Assembly: GCA_019751945.1 (NCBI GenBank)
Contig: JAIEMT010000014.1
Span: 62,001-126,000, forward strand
Direction: 5' to 3'
DNA from: a bacterium
GTDB taxonomy: Bacteria; Bdellovibrionota; UBA1018
DNA length: 64,000 nt
In this document: positions 16,679-24,917 of the stretch, piece by piece
How positions within the stretch are numbered: position 1 is the stretch's first letter
How the letters are laid out: each line of letters starts with the position of its first letter
The notes under the pieces: generated by a model
Databases searched by the model: none
What the model was told of the DNA's origin: nothing
The model's input: only the letters and a program-made list of their open reading frames with translations
Made by a program: the position numbers and the translations under genes

Positions 16679-17464
16679 ATGAGGATTCTGCTTTCCAATG
16701 ATGACGGGGTGCATGCAGAGGGGTTGAGGGCCATGCAGCGCGAGCTGAAAAAGCTGGGCGATGTGTGGGTAGTTGCTCCACTTGAAGAGCAGAGTACCAC
16801 CGGACATTCTCTGACCATTCATAAACCGCTTCGAATGATTCCGATGGGGAATCAGTTTTTCGGCGTGAGTGGTTCTCCTGCGGATTGTGTTTATTTGGGA
16901 ATTCGCCAAGTACTGAAGGCTATGCCGGATTTAGTCGTCTCTGGAATTAATCGCGGCGCCAATCTTGGACAAGATGTTTACTACTCTGGAACGGTGTCGG
17001 CTGCGCGCGAAGCATGCATCTTAGGTTTACCTTCGATCGCAGTGAGCTTGGCGATTGATTTTGCAAAAGCTCAAGCCGAGTCGAAGTTGCACTACGAATC
17101 GGCAGCAAAAATGGCCGTTCAGGTTTTAAAAACCGTGCAGATGAAAAAGCTCCCGTTGCATACGATGCTGAATCTGAATGTACCTGACCTTCCTTTGAAA
17201 CAAATCAAGGGCGTGCGACTGGCCCGTCAGGGATTCCGATATTACAGCGGCAGTATTTTGCGCCGAACGGATCATCGTGGAAAAGATTATTACTGGGTAG
17301 GTGGTCACTATAAAGGATTTAAGAACGAGAGCGGAACGGACTGCCATTCTGTGGAGTCCAAATATGCTTCGCTGACTCCGCTGAGATTGGATTCGACAGA
17401 TCATCAGTATTTGCTGACTCTGAATCAGGGGTGGGAAATGGATCGAGGAAAATCCAAGCGATGA
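16679..17464 (+). CDS. surE: 5'/3'-nucleotidase SurE
   Basis: 261 residues with the SurE signatures MRILLSNDDGVHAEGL (metal-binding Asp-Asp), VVAPLEEQSTTGHSLT, FGVSGSPADCVYLG and VVSGINRGANLGQDVYYSGTVSAAREA. SurE dephosphorylates nucleoside monophosphates and helps stationary-phase survival. It ends in ATGA overlapping the M23 lipoprotein gene, an arrangement like the surE-(pcm)-nlpD order of Gammaproteobacteria but without pcm. Confidence 0.95.
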   Translation: MRILLSNDDGVHAEGLRAMQRELKKLGDVWVVAPLEEQSTTGHSLTIHKPLRMIPMGNQFFGVSGSPADCVYLGIRQVLKAMPDLVVSGINRGANLGQDVYYSGTVSAAREACILGLPSIAVSLAIDFAKAQAESKLHYESAAKMAVQVLKTVQMKKLPLHTMLNLNVPDLPLKQIKGVRLARQGFRYYSGSILRRTDHRGKDYYWVGGHYKGFKNESGTDCHSVESKYASLTPLRLDSTDHQYLLTLNQGWEMDRGKSKR

Positions 17465-18147
17465 GGAACCATACCTGGCTCCTGCTAGTAGGGGTTTTTG
17501 TGGCGGGAGCGGTGAGCTCTTGCGCAACTTCTGGGGGCGGTCGCTCGGGCTTGATCGATCGTTTAGATGAAATGGATCGCGCGAGTGGTCACGGCGATCG
17601 TCGTCGTTCAAAAAAAATTCGAATGCGAGAAGATGAAGAACAGGAAGTGAGCCAAGCAGAGGCTGAAAAACTTTCTCAAGTAGGTTCGCGCTTACGCTGG
17701 CCGCTCAAGAATGTGCAGATCACTTCGCCGTTTGGCAGCCGTGGTTCAGATTTCCACGAAGGAATCGATCTTCGCGCAGCATCGGGAACACCGGTTTTGG
17801 CATCCGGGAATGGAACGGTTCTTTACGCCGGACAGAGAATTCACGGCTATGGAAAAATGATCGTGATTCGACATGAAAAGGGCGTTTCCACCGTCTATGC
17901 TCATAACTCCCGAATTTTTGTTCGAAAGGGCCAGTGGGTTCGCCAGGGCGAAAAGATTGCGCTCTCAGGAGCGACAGGTCGAGTTCAAGGTCCTCATGTG
18001 CATTTTGAAATGCGCACGGGCGTGGTGGCTGTGGATCCCAAACGCTGGGTGGCTCATCGCGCTGTGGTGGCCAAAGTACCGCTGATCAATCGCAAAGCCG
18101 CTAGCGTGGGTGCTGCTAGTAAGAATCTCGCAAAGAGCAACGAGTAG
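17461..18147 (+). CDS. M23 (LytM) peptidase lipoprotein, NlpD-like
   Basis: 228 residues from the ATG at 17461, which overlaps the surE stop. The N-terminus is a lipoprotein signal with lipobox AVSSC, followed by a charged, probably helical linker (about 30-80). The C-terminal M23 domain (about 85-200) keeps the zinc ligands in FHEGIDLRAASG and GPHVHFEMR, so it may be an active peptidoglycan endopeptidase, unlike degenerate NlpD/EnvC regulators. No LysM domain is visible. Its stop codon abuts the stop of the convergent ABC-F gene with no base between them. Confidence 0.88.
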   Translation: MRNHTWLLLVGVFVAGAVSSCATSGGGRSGLIDRLDEMDRASGHGDRRRSKKIRMREDEEQEVSQAEAEKLSQVGSRLRWPLKNVQITSPFGSRGSDFHEGIDLRAASGTPVLASGNGTVLYAGQRIHGYGKMIVIRHEKGVSTVYAHNSRIFVRKGQWVRQGEKIALSGATGRVQGPHVHFEMRTGVVAVDPKRWVAHRAVVAKVPLINRKAASVGAASKNLAKSNE

Positions 18148-19980
18148 TTAAGTCGACTGCATCTTCTGAATCGAGGATAGAACGATCTCTCGCTCTTCAA
18201 CTGCCGCAGACCATTTCCTTTCGCAGTCATCGACTAGAGCTTGGATCTGTCCCATCTCTTGGATCTTGGATGCCGAGTCAGCGGGATTTGTCGTAAGCGC
18301 TTCGTTGATGTCGCCGATTTTTCGTTGGTGAATCACCAGTGCTTTTTCATTTTCGTCGATGATGGTGTCGAGTTGTTTGAGTCGTCGATCGAGGGCTTTT
18401 TTCTTCTCTTTATAGTTCACCTTTTCTTCGCCAGGGGGTTCTTTTGCTGAGCTGGCTTTGTCTGGAGATTTCCCAGGTTCCGAGCGAAGTGTGGCGAACG
18501 CCCCTTTTTCTAGACTCCATACATAGTCGTCATAAGTTCCCGGGTAGGTTCCCGCCTGGCCATTGTGAATTTCTAGAATCTTCGTACCAATGCGGCTGAT
18601 GAAACTGCGATCGTGGCTCACTACAATGAGTGACCCTGGAAAAGCCTGAAGCGACTGGGTGAGGGCTTCGACAGTTTGGAAGTCCAAGTGGTTGGTCGGT
18701 TCATCTAGGATGAGGCAGGAGGCTCTTTGAAGCAGGACTTGTCCGAGTGCCACCCGGGAACACTCACCGCCGGAAAGAACTCGAACGGGTTTTTGAACAT
18801 CGTCCCCAGAAAAAAGAAGGGATCCTGCCAGGCCTAGAATTTCTTGCGGCAAGACAGACGGGTGGGCTTTTCGCTCTAATGCTTTGAAAACGGTGTCATC
18901 GGGGTTCAATTCTTCAGCTACGTGTTGGTTGAAGAAAGCGAGGGTTACTTCGTAGCCCGGTTCAATCGTTCCGGCAAGGGGAGTGAGTCTTCCGGCCAAC
19001 CCCCTGAGGAGAGTACTTTTCCCGGCACCGTTTAGCCCTACGACCGCTAGGTGATCGCCACTTGCAAGGGCCAGGTTCACGTTCTTGAGAATGGTTCTCT
19101 CCCCGTAACCCAATGAAACCGATTTGAGGTTGAGCACCATTTTCCCAGTACGGTGGGGCGGCGGAATCTTAATTCGTGCCGAAACGGGAAGGGGCTTTAC
19201 TTCCACCTTTTCCATTTTATCTAAACTCTTCAACCGGGACTGAGCTTGGCTAGCTTTGGTTGCCTTCGCGCCAAAGCGTGCGACGAAATCAAGAATCTGT
19301 TTTCGCTTTTCTTCGAGAGAGAGGGCTCGAGCTTCCAGTTGAGTTCGAAGCAGCTCTTTCTGCTCGAAGTAGTCGTCGATGTTTCCGTTGAACTTCGTGA
19401 TCTCGCCGCCCTCCACTTCTAGAATATGATCTGTGGTGCGTCTTAAGAATTCCCGATCGTGAGAGATTAGAAGAAAAGCCCCCCCGAATCCTTGCAGGAA
19501 TTTTTCAAGCACCATCAATGTTTCTAAGTCGAGGTAGTTCGTCGGCTCATCGAGGAGCATAAGGTTAGGTTGCTGACCGATGAGGTGAAGCAGTTTGGCC
19601 CGCATCCGATAGCCGCCGCTGAGGGAAGTGATTTTTTTGGTGTAGAGGTCCTGAGAAAGGCCTAAGCTATTTCCTAGAGCCTTGAGATCCCAGATGGGTG
19701 TCAGTGCGTCTCGACCGATGAAGTCTTCCACCGTATCGTCCGGGTTCCAGCGGTCGTGTTGAGAGAGATAGCCGAGTTTGAGTTTTCTCGAGCGGGTCAA
19801 GCTGCCCGAATCCAGAGATTCTTCACCAATTAAGATTTTAAAGAGAGTGGTTTTCCCTGCTCCGTTGGGTCCGATGACTCCGACGTGTTCGCCTTCGTTG
19901 ATGGCGAAAGAAGCAGCTTCAAAGAGTGTTTTGGAAGCGTAGGCCTTATGGCCCTGCTGGAGTTGGAGGAGGTTGTCCAT
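18148..19980 (-). CDS. ABC-F family ATPase (Uup/EttA-like)
   Basis: 610 residues with two ABC domains and no membrane segment. Domain 1 has Walker A GPNGAGKTT, signature LSGGYRMRAKL and Walker B LMLLDEPTNYLD (about residues 1-220). A charged linker (about 220-290) follows. Domain 2 has GLNGAGKST, LSGGECSRVAL and LILDEPTNHLD (about 300-500). The C-terminal ~100 residues are Lys/Glu-rich and probably coiled coil, as in Uup-type members. ABC-F proteins act on ribosomes or, for Uup, on DNA/ribosome-linked processes. The exact subgroup is not certain. Confidence 0.92.
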   Translation of the reverse strand: MDNLLQLQQGHKAYASKTLFEAASFAINEGEHVGVIGPNGAGKTTLFKILIGEESLDSGSLTRSRKLKLGYLSQHDRWNPDDTVEDFIGRDALTPIWDLKALGNSLGLSQDLYTKKITSLSGGYRMRAKLLHLIGQQPNLMLLDEPTNYLDLETLMVLEKFLQGFGGAFLLISHDREFLRRTTDHILEVEGGEITKFNGNIDDYFEQKELLRTQLEARALSLEEKRKQILDFVARFGAKATKASQAQSRLKSLDKMEKVEVKPLPVSARIKIPPPHRTGKMVLNLKSVSLGYGERTILKNVNLALASGDHLAVVGLNGAGKSTLLRGLAGRLTPLAGTIEPGYEVTLAFFNQHVAEELNPDDTVFKALERKAHPSVLPQEILGLAGSLLFSGDDVQKPVRVLSGGECSRVALGQVLLQRASCLILDEPTNHLDFQTVEALTQSLQAFPGSLIVVSHDRSFISRIGTKILEIHNGQAGTYPGTYDDYVWSLEKGAFATLRSEPGKSPDKASSAKEPPGEEKVNYKEKKKALDRRLKQLDTIIDENEKALVIHQRKIGDINEALTTNPADSASKIQEMGQIQALVDDCERKWSAAVEEREIVLSSIQKMQST

Positions 19981-20016
19981 TCCCTCCTCCTTACCAGAAA
20001 TGAAATCAATTCCGAA

Positions 20017-20481
20017 CTAGTTGCAGGACGGAATGACGAATTCTTTGTTGAACAAGACGTTGTAGCCACCGCCAGCACGGCCCGGGAGTACTTCAGCAAC
20101 CCCGATCGTGAAGGTGTCGTATTTTTCGGTGACAATCTTACAGTTCGTGGAATCCCGGCCTTCGCAAACGAGAACTTGCGAGAAGAGCGGAGCCGACAGA
20201 ACTTGGTCAGCCCAGCTGCTGCACTCCACGCCACGGCGATCGTGAACGTAGTTGGTGCAGATTTGGACCGGCTTAGCGGTCAAGATTTGCTGACCGGTGC
20301 TGCAGGTCTTCATGACATCGATATAATGAGTGCCGCCGTTCATAGCGATTTTCGGAGAAAGAGCAACCAAGCCGCTTCTTTCAATTTCAGCCCAGCTAGA
20401 ATTTGCATTGACGCCAGCAGCGAATGCAGAGGTGCTGACCAAACTCAAAACCAAACAAGATGCTAGTGCGAACTTCTTCAT
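20017..20481 (-). CDS. Secreted Cys-containing protein, unknown
   Basis: A 154-residue precursor with a clear signal peptide (MKKFALASCLVLSLVSTSAFA, then AGVN). The mature part carries six Cys (KTCS, QICTN, VECSS, LVCEG, NCKI and PSCN at the very end), enough for three disulphides. It has a strong ribosome site (GGGGGT) and a good promoter upstream, and sits alone. Probably a periplasmic or secreted protein; no family recognised. Confidence 0.78.
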   Translation of the reverse strand: MKKFALASCLVLSLVSTSAFAAGVNANSSWAEIERSGLVALSPKIAMNGGTHYIDVMKTCSTGQQILTAKPVQICTNYVHDRRGVECSSWADQVLSAPLFSQVLVCEGRDSTNCKIVTEKYDTFTIGVAEVLPGRAGGGYNVLFNKEFVIPSCN

Positions 20482-20533
20482 TTTTTACCCCCAGATGTTT
20501 TGTGGACGGAATGTTCACAAAAAGTTTTGAGAT

Positions 20534-20562
20534 TAAATATATTTGTACTTTCGAGATTACAA
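20534..20562 (-). promoter_or_regulatory. Sigma-70-like promoter of the secreted protein gene 20017-20481
   Basis: On the minus strand TTGTAA (20562-20557) and TATTTA (20539-20534) are separated by 17 bases. It lies about 50 bases upstream of the ATG, with a ribosome site in between. Confidence 0.5.
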
Positions 20563-20709
20563 TCGCGTTTGGCTGGCGCTCAGCAGTAGACGCAGAGCGC
20601 TCCTGTGTGGGAGCGGGAAGGCGGGTGACGATCTTGGCAAGTGCGAATGACGGGGTGTTTCAGGGTGAGTTTCGGTTGCGATGGGGAGAGTTACTCGCGT
20701 CGGCGCCAG

Positions 20710-21004
20710 TTGCTTCGGCCTGGAGTCTATTTGTGGAGGTGCATGTCCTCCCTTTCTGCCTGCCGCCCATCCATGGTTGGCCCTCGGCGGCTGGTTTGCT
20801 TCCAGCTCACCTGAACGCCGCCAAGGCTTTCCAGGAAAAAAAGAATTAAAAATTTAAATTCTTCTCCCCAAGAAGGCCATCGAGGCGGTCCTGCGCAGCA
20901 GGCGAGCGCTGGATGCGCGAGAGCCTCGAGGGGCCAACCAGGATGGGCGGCAGGCAGAAAGGCGAGTCGTGCATTCTTCACGGTTCGAGTTGCTGAAGAA
21001 GCAA
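20710..21004 (+). repeat. ~295-bp imperfect inverted repeat in a gene-free stretch
   Basis: The stretch 20482-21235 holds no convincing gene. Its core is a large palindrome. CCTTTCTGCCTGCCGCCCATCC (from 20751) and its near-complement (ending 20962) match over ~36 bases with small differences. The symmetry continues outward (TTGCTTC 20710-20716 / GAAGCAA 20998-21004) and inward to an AT centre (AAGAATT 20841-20847 / AATTCTT 20857-20863). Each arm also has local hairpins. On the right, CGAGGC (20881-20886) / GCCTCG (20923-20928) encloses CCTGC-GCA-GCAGG and GCGC-TGGAT-GCGC. On the left, GGCGG (20786-20790) / CCGCC (20818-20822) encloses CTGG...CCAG. It may be a decayed miniature mobile element or a structured RNA. 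Confidence 0.65.
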
Positions 21005-21016
21005 AAAATCCCGAGA

Positions 21017-21034
21017 ACTCGCGCCGGCGCGAGT
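21017..21034 (+). repeat. 18-bp palindrome, copy 1
   Basis: ACTCGCGCCGGCGCGAGT, a perfect palindrome, 202 bases upstream of the HNH start. The identical 18-mer occurs inside the HNH coding sequence at 21817-21834. Confidence 0.85.
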
Positions 21035-21235
21035 AAAATAATTTGAGAAATGCTTGACAGGTTTGTGGAGAGCAATCTCTTGGAGTCCGAGGTGTGAATT
21101 TAAAATCCTGTTATTCGCGTTTATTTCCGTTTCTTCGAACGAATAGAACTATTTTCGATTTCAAAAAATAAATCCGGACTTCATTTACTAGCGTGCAACT
21201 GCATTCGCCAAAAAACCTTGTGTTACAGAGTGCGC

Positions 21236-22051
21236 ATGAAAACTTTGCATGAAAAAGCTGTGGCATTGGTGAAAACGTATCTTCGAACCGAAACGGAGCT
21301 GCTTTCTGTTTTGCAGGAAATCGATCTCTGTAAAGGCTATCGAGAACAGGGATTTAAAAGTCTCTTTGACTATGTGAGGTCGCTCGGGCTTTCAGAGAAC
21401 GTTGCTTATAATTTTATTACGATCTCTAGAAAATCCGTTCAGGTTCCTGCCCTGAAAGAAAGGATTCAAGATCAGGAGATTTCATTATCGAATGCCAAGG
21501 TCATTGTTTCGATTCTCACTCCTGAAAATCAAGACAAGTGGCTTCAGGCGGCAGCGCAACTTCCGAAGCGAGAATTGGAGAAGGTAGTCGCAAAAGAGTT
21601 TCCTGAGAAGAGCGTGAAGGAAACCACTCGGTACGTGGCTGAAGAACGAGTGGAGTTGAAATTGGGAATTTCAGAGGCCCTCCTGAAAAAACTGAAGCGC
21701 ATTCAAGATCTGGAATCCAAGAAGGCCGCAGCCTCTCTCGAGCAGACTTTAGAAGCCATGGCCGATTTATATCTTCAGAAAAACGATCCGCTTGAGAAGG
21801 CCAAGCGTTCGAAACCACTCGCGCCGGCGCGAGTGAACAAGAATCCCCGAGTCATTTCGGCTTACCTCAACCACGCCGTTCAGAAACGCGATCAGGCTCA
21901 GTGCACGCATCAACAAGAAGGCAAACGCTGCGGGGAAAGGCGCTGGCTCGACATTCACCATATAAAACCCCTATCCAAGGGAGGCCAAACGACGCTCGAG
22001 AACCTTGCTCTGCTCTGCAAGGGGCATCATCAGCTCCTGCATCATCGATAG
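21236..22051 (+). CDS. HNH endonuclease-family protein
   Basis: 271 residues from the ATG at 21236. The N-terminal part (about 1-110) is helical and resembles the domain of the multi-copy HNH proteins of Deltaproteobacteria and Bdellovibrio (GYREQGFKSLFDYVRSLGLSE). A charged linker follows, then a C-terminal HNH domain: CTHQQEGKRCG (Cys pair), DIHHIKPLSKGG, LENLALLCKGHH. The metal-binding His and Asn are present, so it is probably a functional nuclease. The linker is encoded partly by an 18-bp palindrome (LAPAR) identical to one upstream of the gene. Its biological target is unknown. The ribosome site is weak. Confidence 0.82.
   Translation: MKTLHEKAVALVKTYLRTETELLSVLQEIDLCKGYREQGFKSLFDYVRSLGLSENVAYNFITISRKSVQVPALKERIQDQEISLSNAKVIVSILTPENQDKWLQAAAQLPKRELEKVVAKEFPEKSVKETTRYVAEERVELKLGISEALLKKLKRIQDLESKKAAASLEQTLEAMADLYLQKNDPLEKAKRSKPLAPARVNKNPRVISAYLNHAVQKRDQAQCTHQQEGKRCGERRWLDIHHIKPLSKGGQTTLENLALLCKGHHQLLHHR
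21817..21834 (+). repeat. 18-bp palindrome, copy 2, inside the HNH gene
   Basis: ACTCGCGCCGGCGCGAGT, identical to the copy at 21017-21034 and exactly 800 bases from it. It is read in frame as part of the linker between the N-terminal and HNH domains. Confidence 0.85.
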
Positions 22052-22162
22052 GCAGCTGGGACTAAGGTGTTGCAGGTACGAGTTTAATCGGAAAATTAGT
22101 TCTGAAGAAAACCGATCCTCTACCCAGAATACCAATGTAGAGGCGTGGGAGTACTTTGCGCC

Positions 22163-22369
22163 CTAACCTCTAGCCGCCTGCTTCCGTTCACCTTCGGTCA
22201 ATGGCCCTTGTTCTTGATTGCCGGTCACGTAGACTTCGAACTCGTTGGAGACATTGTCTAAGGAGGCCTGAATGGACCCGCTCTCCTGAGCTCCCCGGAA
22301 GATGAAATACATGCCTTCCTCGGCATGAACTTGGGTCAATAAAGACGTGAGCAAGAATACGAAGGGCAT
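22163..22369 (-). CDS. Small secreted protein, unknown
   Basis: A 68-residue precursor: signal peptide MPFVFLLTSLLTQVHA followed by EEGMYFIFRG and a polar tail rich in Gln, Glu and Ser. A good ribosome site (AGAGGAA) is 4 bases before the ATG. It lies between the HNH gene and tRNA-Arg. No family recognised; the size makes it uncertain, but start region and signal peptide support it. Confidence 0.5.
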   Translation of the reverse strand: MPFVFLLTSLLTQVHAEEGMYFIFRGAQESGSIQASLDNVSNEFEVYVTGNQEQGPLTEGERKQAARG

Positions 22370-22436
22370 GGGTTCCTCTGGTTTGCGGCGTTATTATCTG
22401 CTTTTTATTTAATAAACCGCGGGATTTATGGATCGA

Positions 22437-22511
22437 TGGCGGAACCGCCCAGAATCGAACTGGGAATAGCTGTTTAGGAAACAACCGTTATATCCATTTA
22501 ACTACGGCTCC
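22437..22511 (-). tRNA. tRNA-Arg, anticodon CCU
   Basis: The full cloverleaf can be drawn on the minus strand: acceptor GGAGCCG/CGGTTCC, D stem GTTA/TAAC, anticodon stem GTTGT/ACAGC with loop TTCCTAA (anticodon CCT), T arm CCCAG-TTCGATT-CTGGG, discriminator G and an encoded CCA. It decodes AGG arginine codons. It lies beside the HNH/palindrome region; tRNA genes are common integration sites, but no attachment repeat was found. Confidence 0.95.
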
Positions 22512-22623
22512 GCGCACAGTGTTCAGGGTTTATCAGATGGCTTTAAAAACCACAACAGTCGGAAATATAACGGTTTTTTACACACCTTATATATAAATAA
22601 TGGCTGTGGTATTAAAGGATCCC

Positions 22624-23496
22624 GTGAAACGCGTATTCCTAAATACATACTGTGTACTGATCGGCTTGCTAGAGGGAGCCTGTGGACAGGTCGAATCCAG
22701 TGGAATGATCGACAGTCGCAGAACCTTGAATTGGGCTGATGCTGGACTGACCGGTCAGTATATTCATGCGGTGTTAGAGTGGCACTCCAAGGGGCCTCGC
22801 CAAGCAGAGCCGGCCCCAGAGGCTCGCAACCAACTTTCCAGTTTGGACGAAGTGATTGGCCAGATGGATGCATCGGGGCTGAGATTTTCGCTCCTTTCCC
22901 CTAATGCGACGCTTTCAGAGGCTTCTCCCTTTTATACATTTAATCTCGATGTCTTTAGAAACTCTCACTTGAGTGTGAGAGATCCGAGGACCCTCACCCT
23001 ATTGCGCCAGAGACAACAGAACCTCCTCACGGAGTTTGATACCCATGCTTCGAAAGCGCTCGGGTCTCTGGGAGAATGGGAACGCCTTGGTAAGCTGGAA
23101 GGTCCTATTGAGAAGGTTTCGGATGACTTGCGTGCCCGGCTCAGAGCGGTGCGGTACTGGGATCGTCTTTTGAAACTCCGCGACAACGCTCGAGGTGAAG
23201 TGCGTGATCTATCTGACAGCTTGGCGTCTTTGGGAGTCGATCTCTCGGTGGTGCTCAGCAATGAGTTCAAACTCTCCAAACAGCTCTTCACGCAATTGGG
23301 AGAAAATGATCGTCCCGCCGATGAAACTGTCCAGCTTCTGCTGGACGAGAAAATGAAGACCAACATCTTGAGCTTCGCCAGCGCCAAGCGGACACTGAAG
23401 ACCGAGATGGGTCACTACCTATTAGACTGTCTCCAGTTTCGTGCCCAGTACGAGCCATTCCTTACATTCTCTTTGACGATCAGCCCGGTATCGTGA
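22624..23496 (+). CDS. Putative lipoprotein with a probable frameshift near its 3' end
   Basis: Start taken at GTG 22624, which follows AAAGGAT and gives a lipoprotein signal peptide (VFLNTYCVLIGLLEGAC). The body of about 270 residues is alpha-helical and charged, with no recognised domain. This frame stops at 23496, but a second frame, offset by one base, stays open from before 23451 to a TAA at 23631-23633. That stop is followed directly by the ribosome site of the next gene, as if the true C-terminus had been shifted out of frame by loss of one base. Joined length would be about 335 residues. No slippery heptamer was seen at the junction. Confidence 0.6.
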   Translation: MKRVFLNTYCVLIGLLEGACGQVESSGMIDSRRTLNWADAGLTGQYIHAVLEWHSKGPRQAEPAPEARNQLSSLDEVIGQMDASGLRFSLLSPNATLSEASPFYTFNLDVFRNSHLSVRDPRTLTLLRQRQQNLLTEFDTHASKALGSLGEWERLGKLEGPIEKVSDDLRARLRAVRYWDRLLKLRDNARGEVRDLSDSLASLGVDLSVVLSNEFKLSKQLFTQLGENDRPADETVQLLLDEKMKTNILSFASAKRTLKTEMGHYLLDCLQFRAQYEPFLTFSLTISPVS

Positions 23497-23633
23497 TTCT
23501 TAAAGGTGCTAAGGGTTCAGAGGAGTTTACGGTTGGAAAAATTCAGGACCTGCTGAAAATTATTTCCCAGCGTGAGCGGAGTCTGAAAACTTATATGACC
23601 ACTTTAGAAGCGACTCAGGCCGTAGCATCGTAA
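23451..23633 (+). pseudogene. Out-of-frame continuation of the lipoprotein gene
   Basis: About 60 codons (RAIPYILFDDQPGIVILKG ... ATQAVAS) are open in the next frame beyond the premature end of the lipoprotein gene. They have natural composition but no start codon or ribosome site of their own. They end 8 bases before the MBL gene, the usual spacing in this genome. Best read as the displaced C-terminus; a sequencing error cannot be excluded. Confidence 0.5.
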
Positions 23634-23641
23634 AGGACGAC

Positions 23642-24370
23642 ATGGGCACTCAGATCAAAAAATTTAGTGAAATCGCAAAAGGCGATGCTGTACTTCCCTC
23701 AAGCTGGGATTTTCGCGCCGTCGTGAATGATGACAACCTGACCTACTTCGTTTGGAACACTCAAACGCAGGAGGGGTTGATCGTCGATCCTGCCCGAGAC
23801 GATCTCGAGGCGATCGAAAAGTTGCTTGCCGAATTGAAGTCCGTGCGTTGGTTTGCAGTGATTGATACGCACACTCACGCCGATCATATTTCTTCGGCAT
23901 TCGAGTTGTCTTCAAAGCTTGGCGTTCCGCTTCTCATGAGTTCCAAAAGTCCTTCGACTCGGGTTCAATTGCGCGTGAGCCAGGAGATGAGTCTCCCTTT
24001 GAAAGCTGCGCCCATTCATTTTGCCCACACCCCGGGTCATACTCCCGACGGCTTACTGGTTAGCTGGGGTCCCTTCCTTTTTACAGGGGACACGATTCTT
24101 TACGGCGACACGGGTCGAGATGATTTACCGGGTGGAGATCCGTCCGCTCATTACGAAAGCCTTCAGGTTTTTAAAAAAGTCGCAAAGGCTGATGCGCTTG
24201 TCCTGTTCGGTCACGACAGCGAAGGCGGTCGCGTGACCACCTGGAAAACGCAGCTCCAAATGAATGCGAGCCTGACGCAAGACCGAGAGACTTTTGTGCG
24301 AGAGGCCAGCGCTTTTGTCGGCGCCGCTCCGAAGAAATTGAAAGAATCTCTGTACGAAAATCTAAAATAG
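23642..24370 (+). CDS. Metallo-beta-lactamase-fold hydrolase, persulfide-dioxygenase/glyoxalase II-like
   Basis: 242 residues. The MBL metal motifs are all present: THTHADH (H-x-H-x-D-H), HFAHTPGHTPDG (His) and FLFTGDTILYGDTGRDDLPGGD (Asp), with a later GHDSE. The TGDT...GRDD stretch is close to ETHE1-type persulfide dioxygenases, which oxidise glutathione persulfide, though glyoxalase II activity is also possible. Cytoplasmic, no signal peptide. AGGA precedes the ATG by 4 bases. It follows the frameshifted lipoprotein gene by 8 bases and may be in its operon. Confidence 0.8.
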   Translation: MGTQIKKFSEIAKGDAVLPSSWDFRAVVNDDNLTYFVWNTQTQEGLIVDPARDDLEAIEKLLAELKSVRWFAVIDTHTHADHISSAFELSSKLGVPLLMSSKSPSTRVQLRVSQEMSLPLKAAPIHFAHTPGHTPDGLLVSWGPFLFTGDTILYGDTGRDDLPGGDPSAHYESLQVFKKVAKADALVLFGHDSEGGRVTTWKTQLQMNASLTQDRETFVREASAFVGAAPKKLKESLYENLK

Positions 24371-24451
24371 AAATTGACCTTCGCCTCTGTTTCCTCCAGT
24401 TAGAGTCCTCTCAATAAACAAGACCGTGCCCTAGGTCGCTAGCGAATGCGT

Positions 24452-24467
24452 CGGCGCCTTGGCGCCG
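24452..24467 (+). repeat. GC-rich hairpin in the leader of the next gene
   Basis: CGGCGCC-TT-GGCGCCG, 7-bp perfect arms, about 10 bases before the GGGGGA ribosome site of the gene at 24486. It may stabilise the mRNA 5' end or tune ribosome access. Confidence 0.5.
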
Positions 24468-24485
24468 GGTATTCAAGGGGGATTT

Positions 24486-24905
24486 ATGAAAAAGACTTTC
24501 TTTGGTTTAGTAGGGGCTTCCGTTTTGACTGTAGGCAGTGTCCTTGCAAACGTGCATCCGATCATTGGCAGCTCCTTTATTTCTCCGGAGACCGATATGG
24601 GATTTATGAAGGCCTCCATGGAATTTCAGTTCGTGAGTCAGGATTCGATTACGTCTATTAATCATTGCACCTTTACGGACGGTCAGAAGTTGGACGCCAA
24701 AATCGTAGTTCCGGCCAAGATCACCGATACCGAAATTGAAGTTACGGGTTCGGACCAGAACACTGTTGTCGGGCGCATGGGCATGAGCTGCGAAATTAGC
24801 GTTGCCCCAGGTAAAATGAGCTATTCTGTGGCAGGTGATCAGCTCACTCTGATTCTTCCCGCTGAGCTCGGAATGCCGCCTTTTTTGATGACCCGCGTGA
24901 AGTAA
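24486..24905 (+). CDS. Secreted protein, unknown
   Basis: 139 residues from the ATG at 24486, which has GGGGGA upstream; the track's longer start lacks this. Signal peptide KKTFFGLVGASVLTVGSVLA, then a mature part of about 118 residues that looks beta-rich, with two Cys (INHCTF, MSCEIS) that may pair. No family recognised. A leader hairpin precedes it. Confidence 0.75.
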   Translation: MKKTFFGLVGASVLTVGSVLANVHPIIGSSFISPETDMGFMKASMEFQFVSQDSITSINHCTFTDGQKLDAKIVVPAKITDTEIEVTGSDQNTVVGRMGMSCEISVAPGKMSYSVAGDQLTLILPAELGMPPFLMTRVK

Positions 24906-24917
24906 GTTTCGTTTCCT

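Noticed and set aside
20460-20849. 129-aa ORF on the + strand in the 20.5-20.9 kb gap
   Set aside because: It runs through the promoter of the minus-strand gene and into the large inverted repeat, has no ribosome site, and reads as low-likelihood protein.
22437-22511. tRNA-Arg as an attachment site for an integrated element
   Set aside because: No integrase gene and no repeat of the tRNA 3' end was found in the window.
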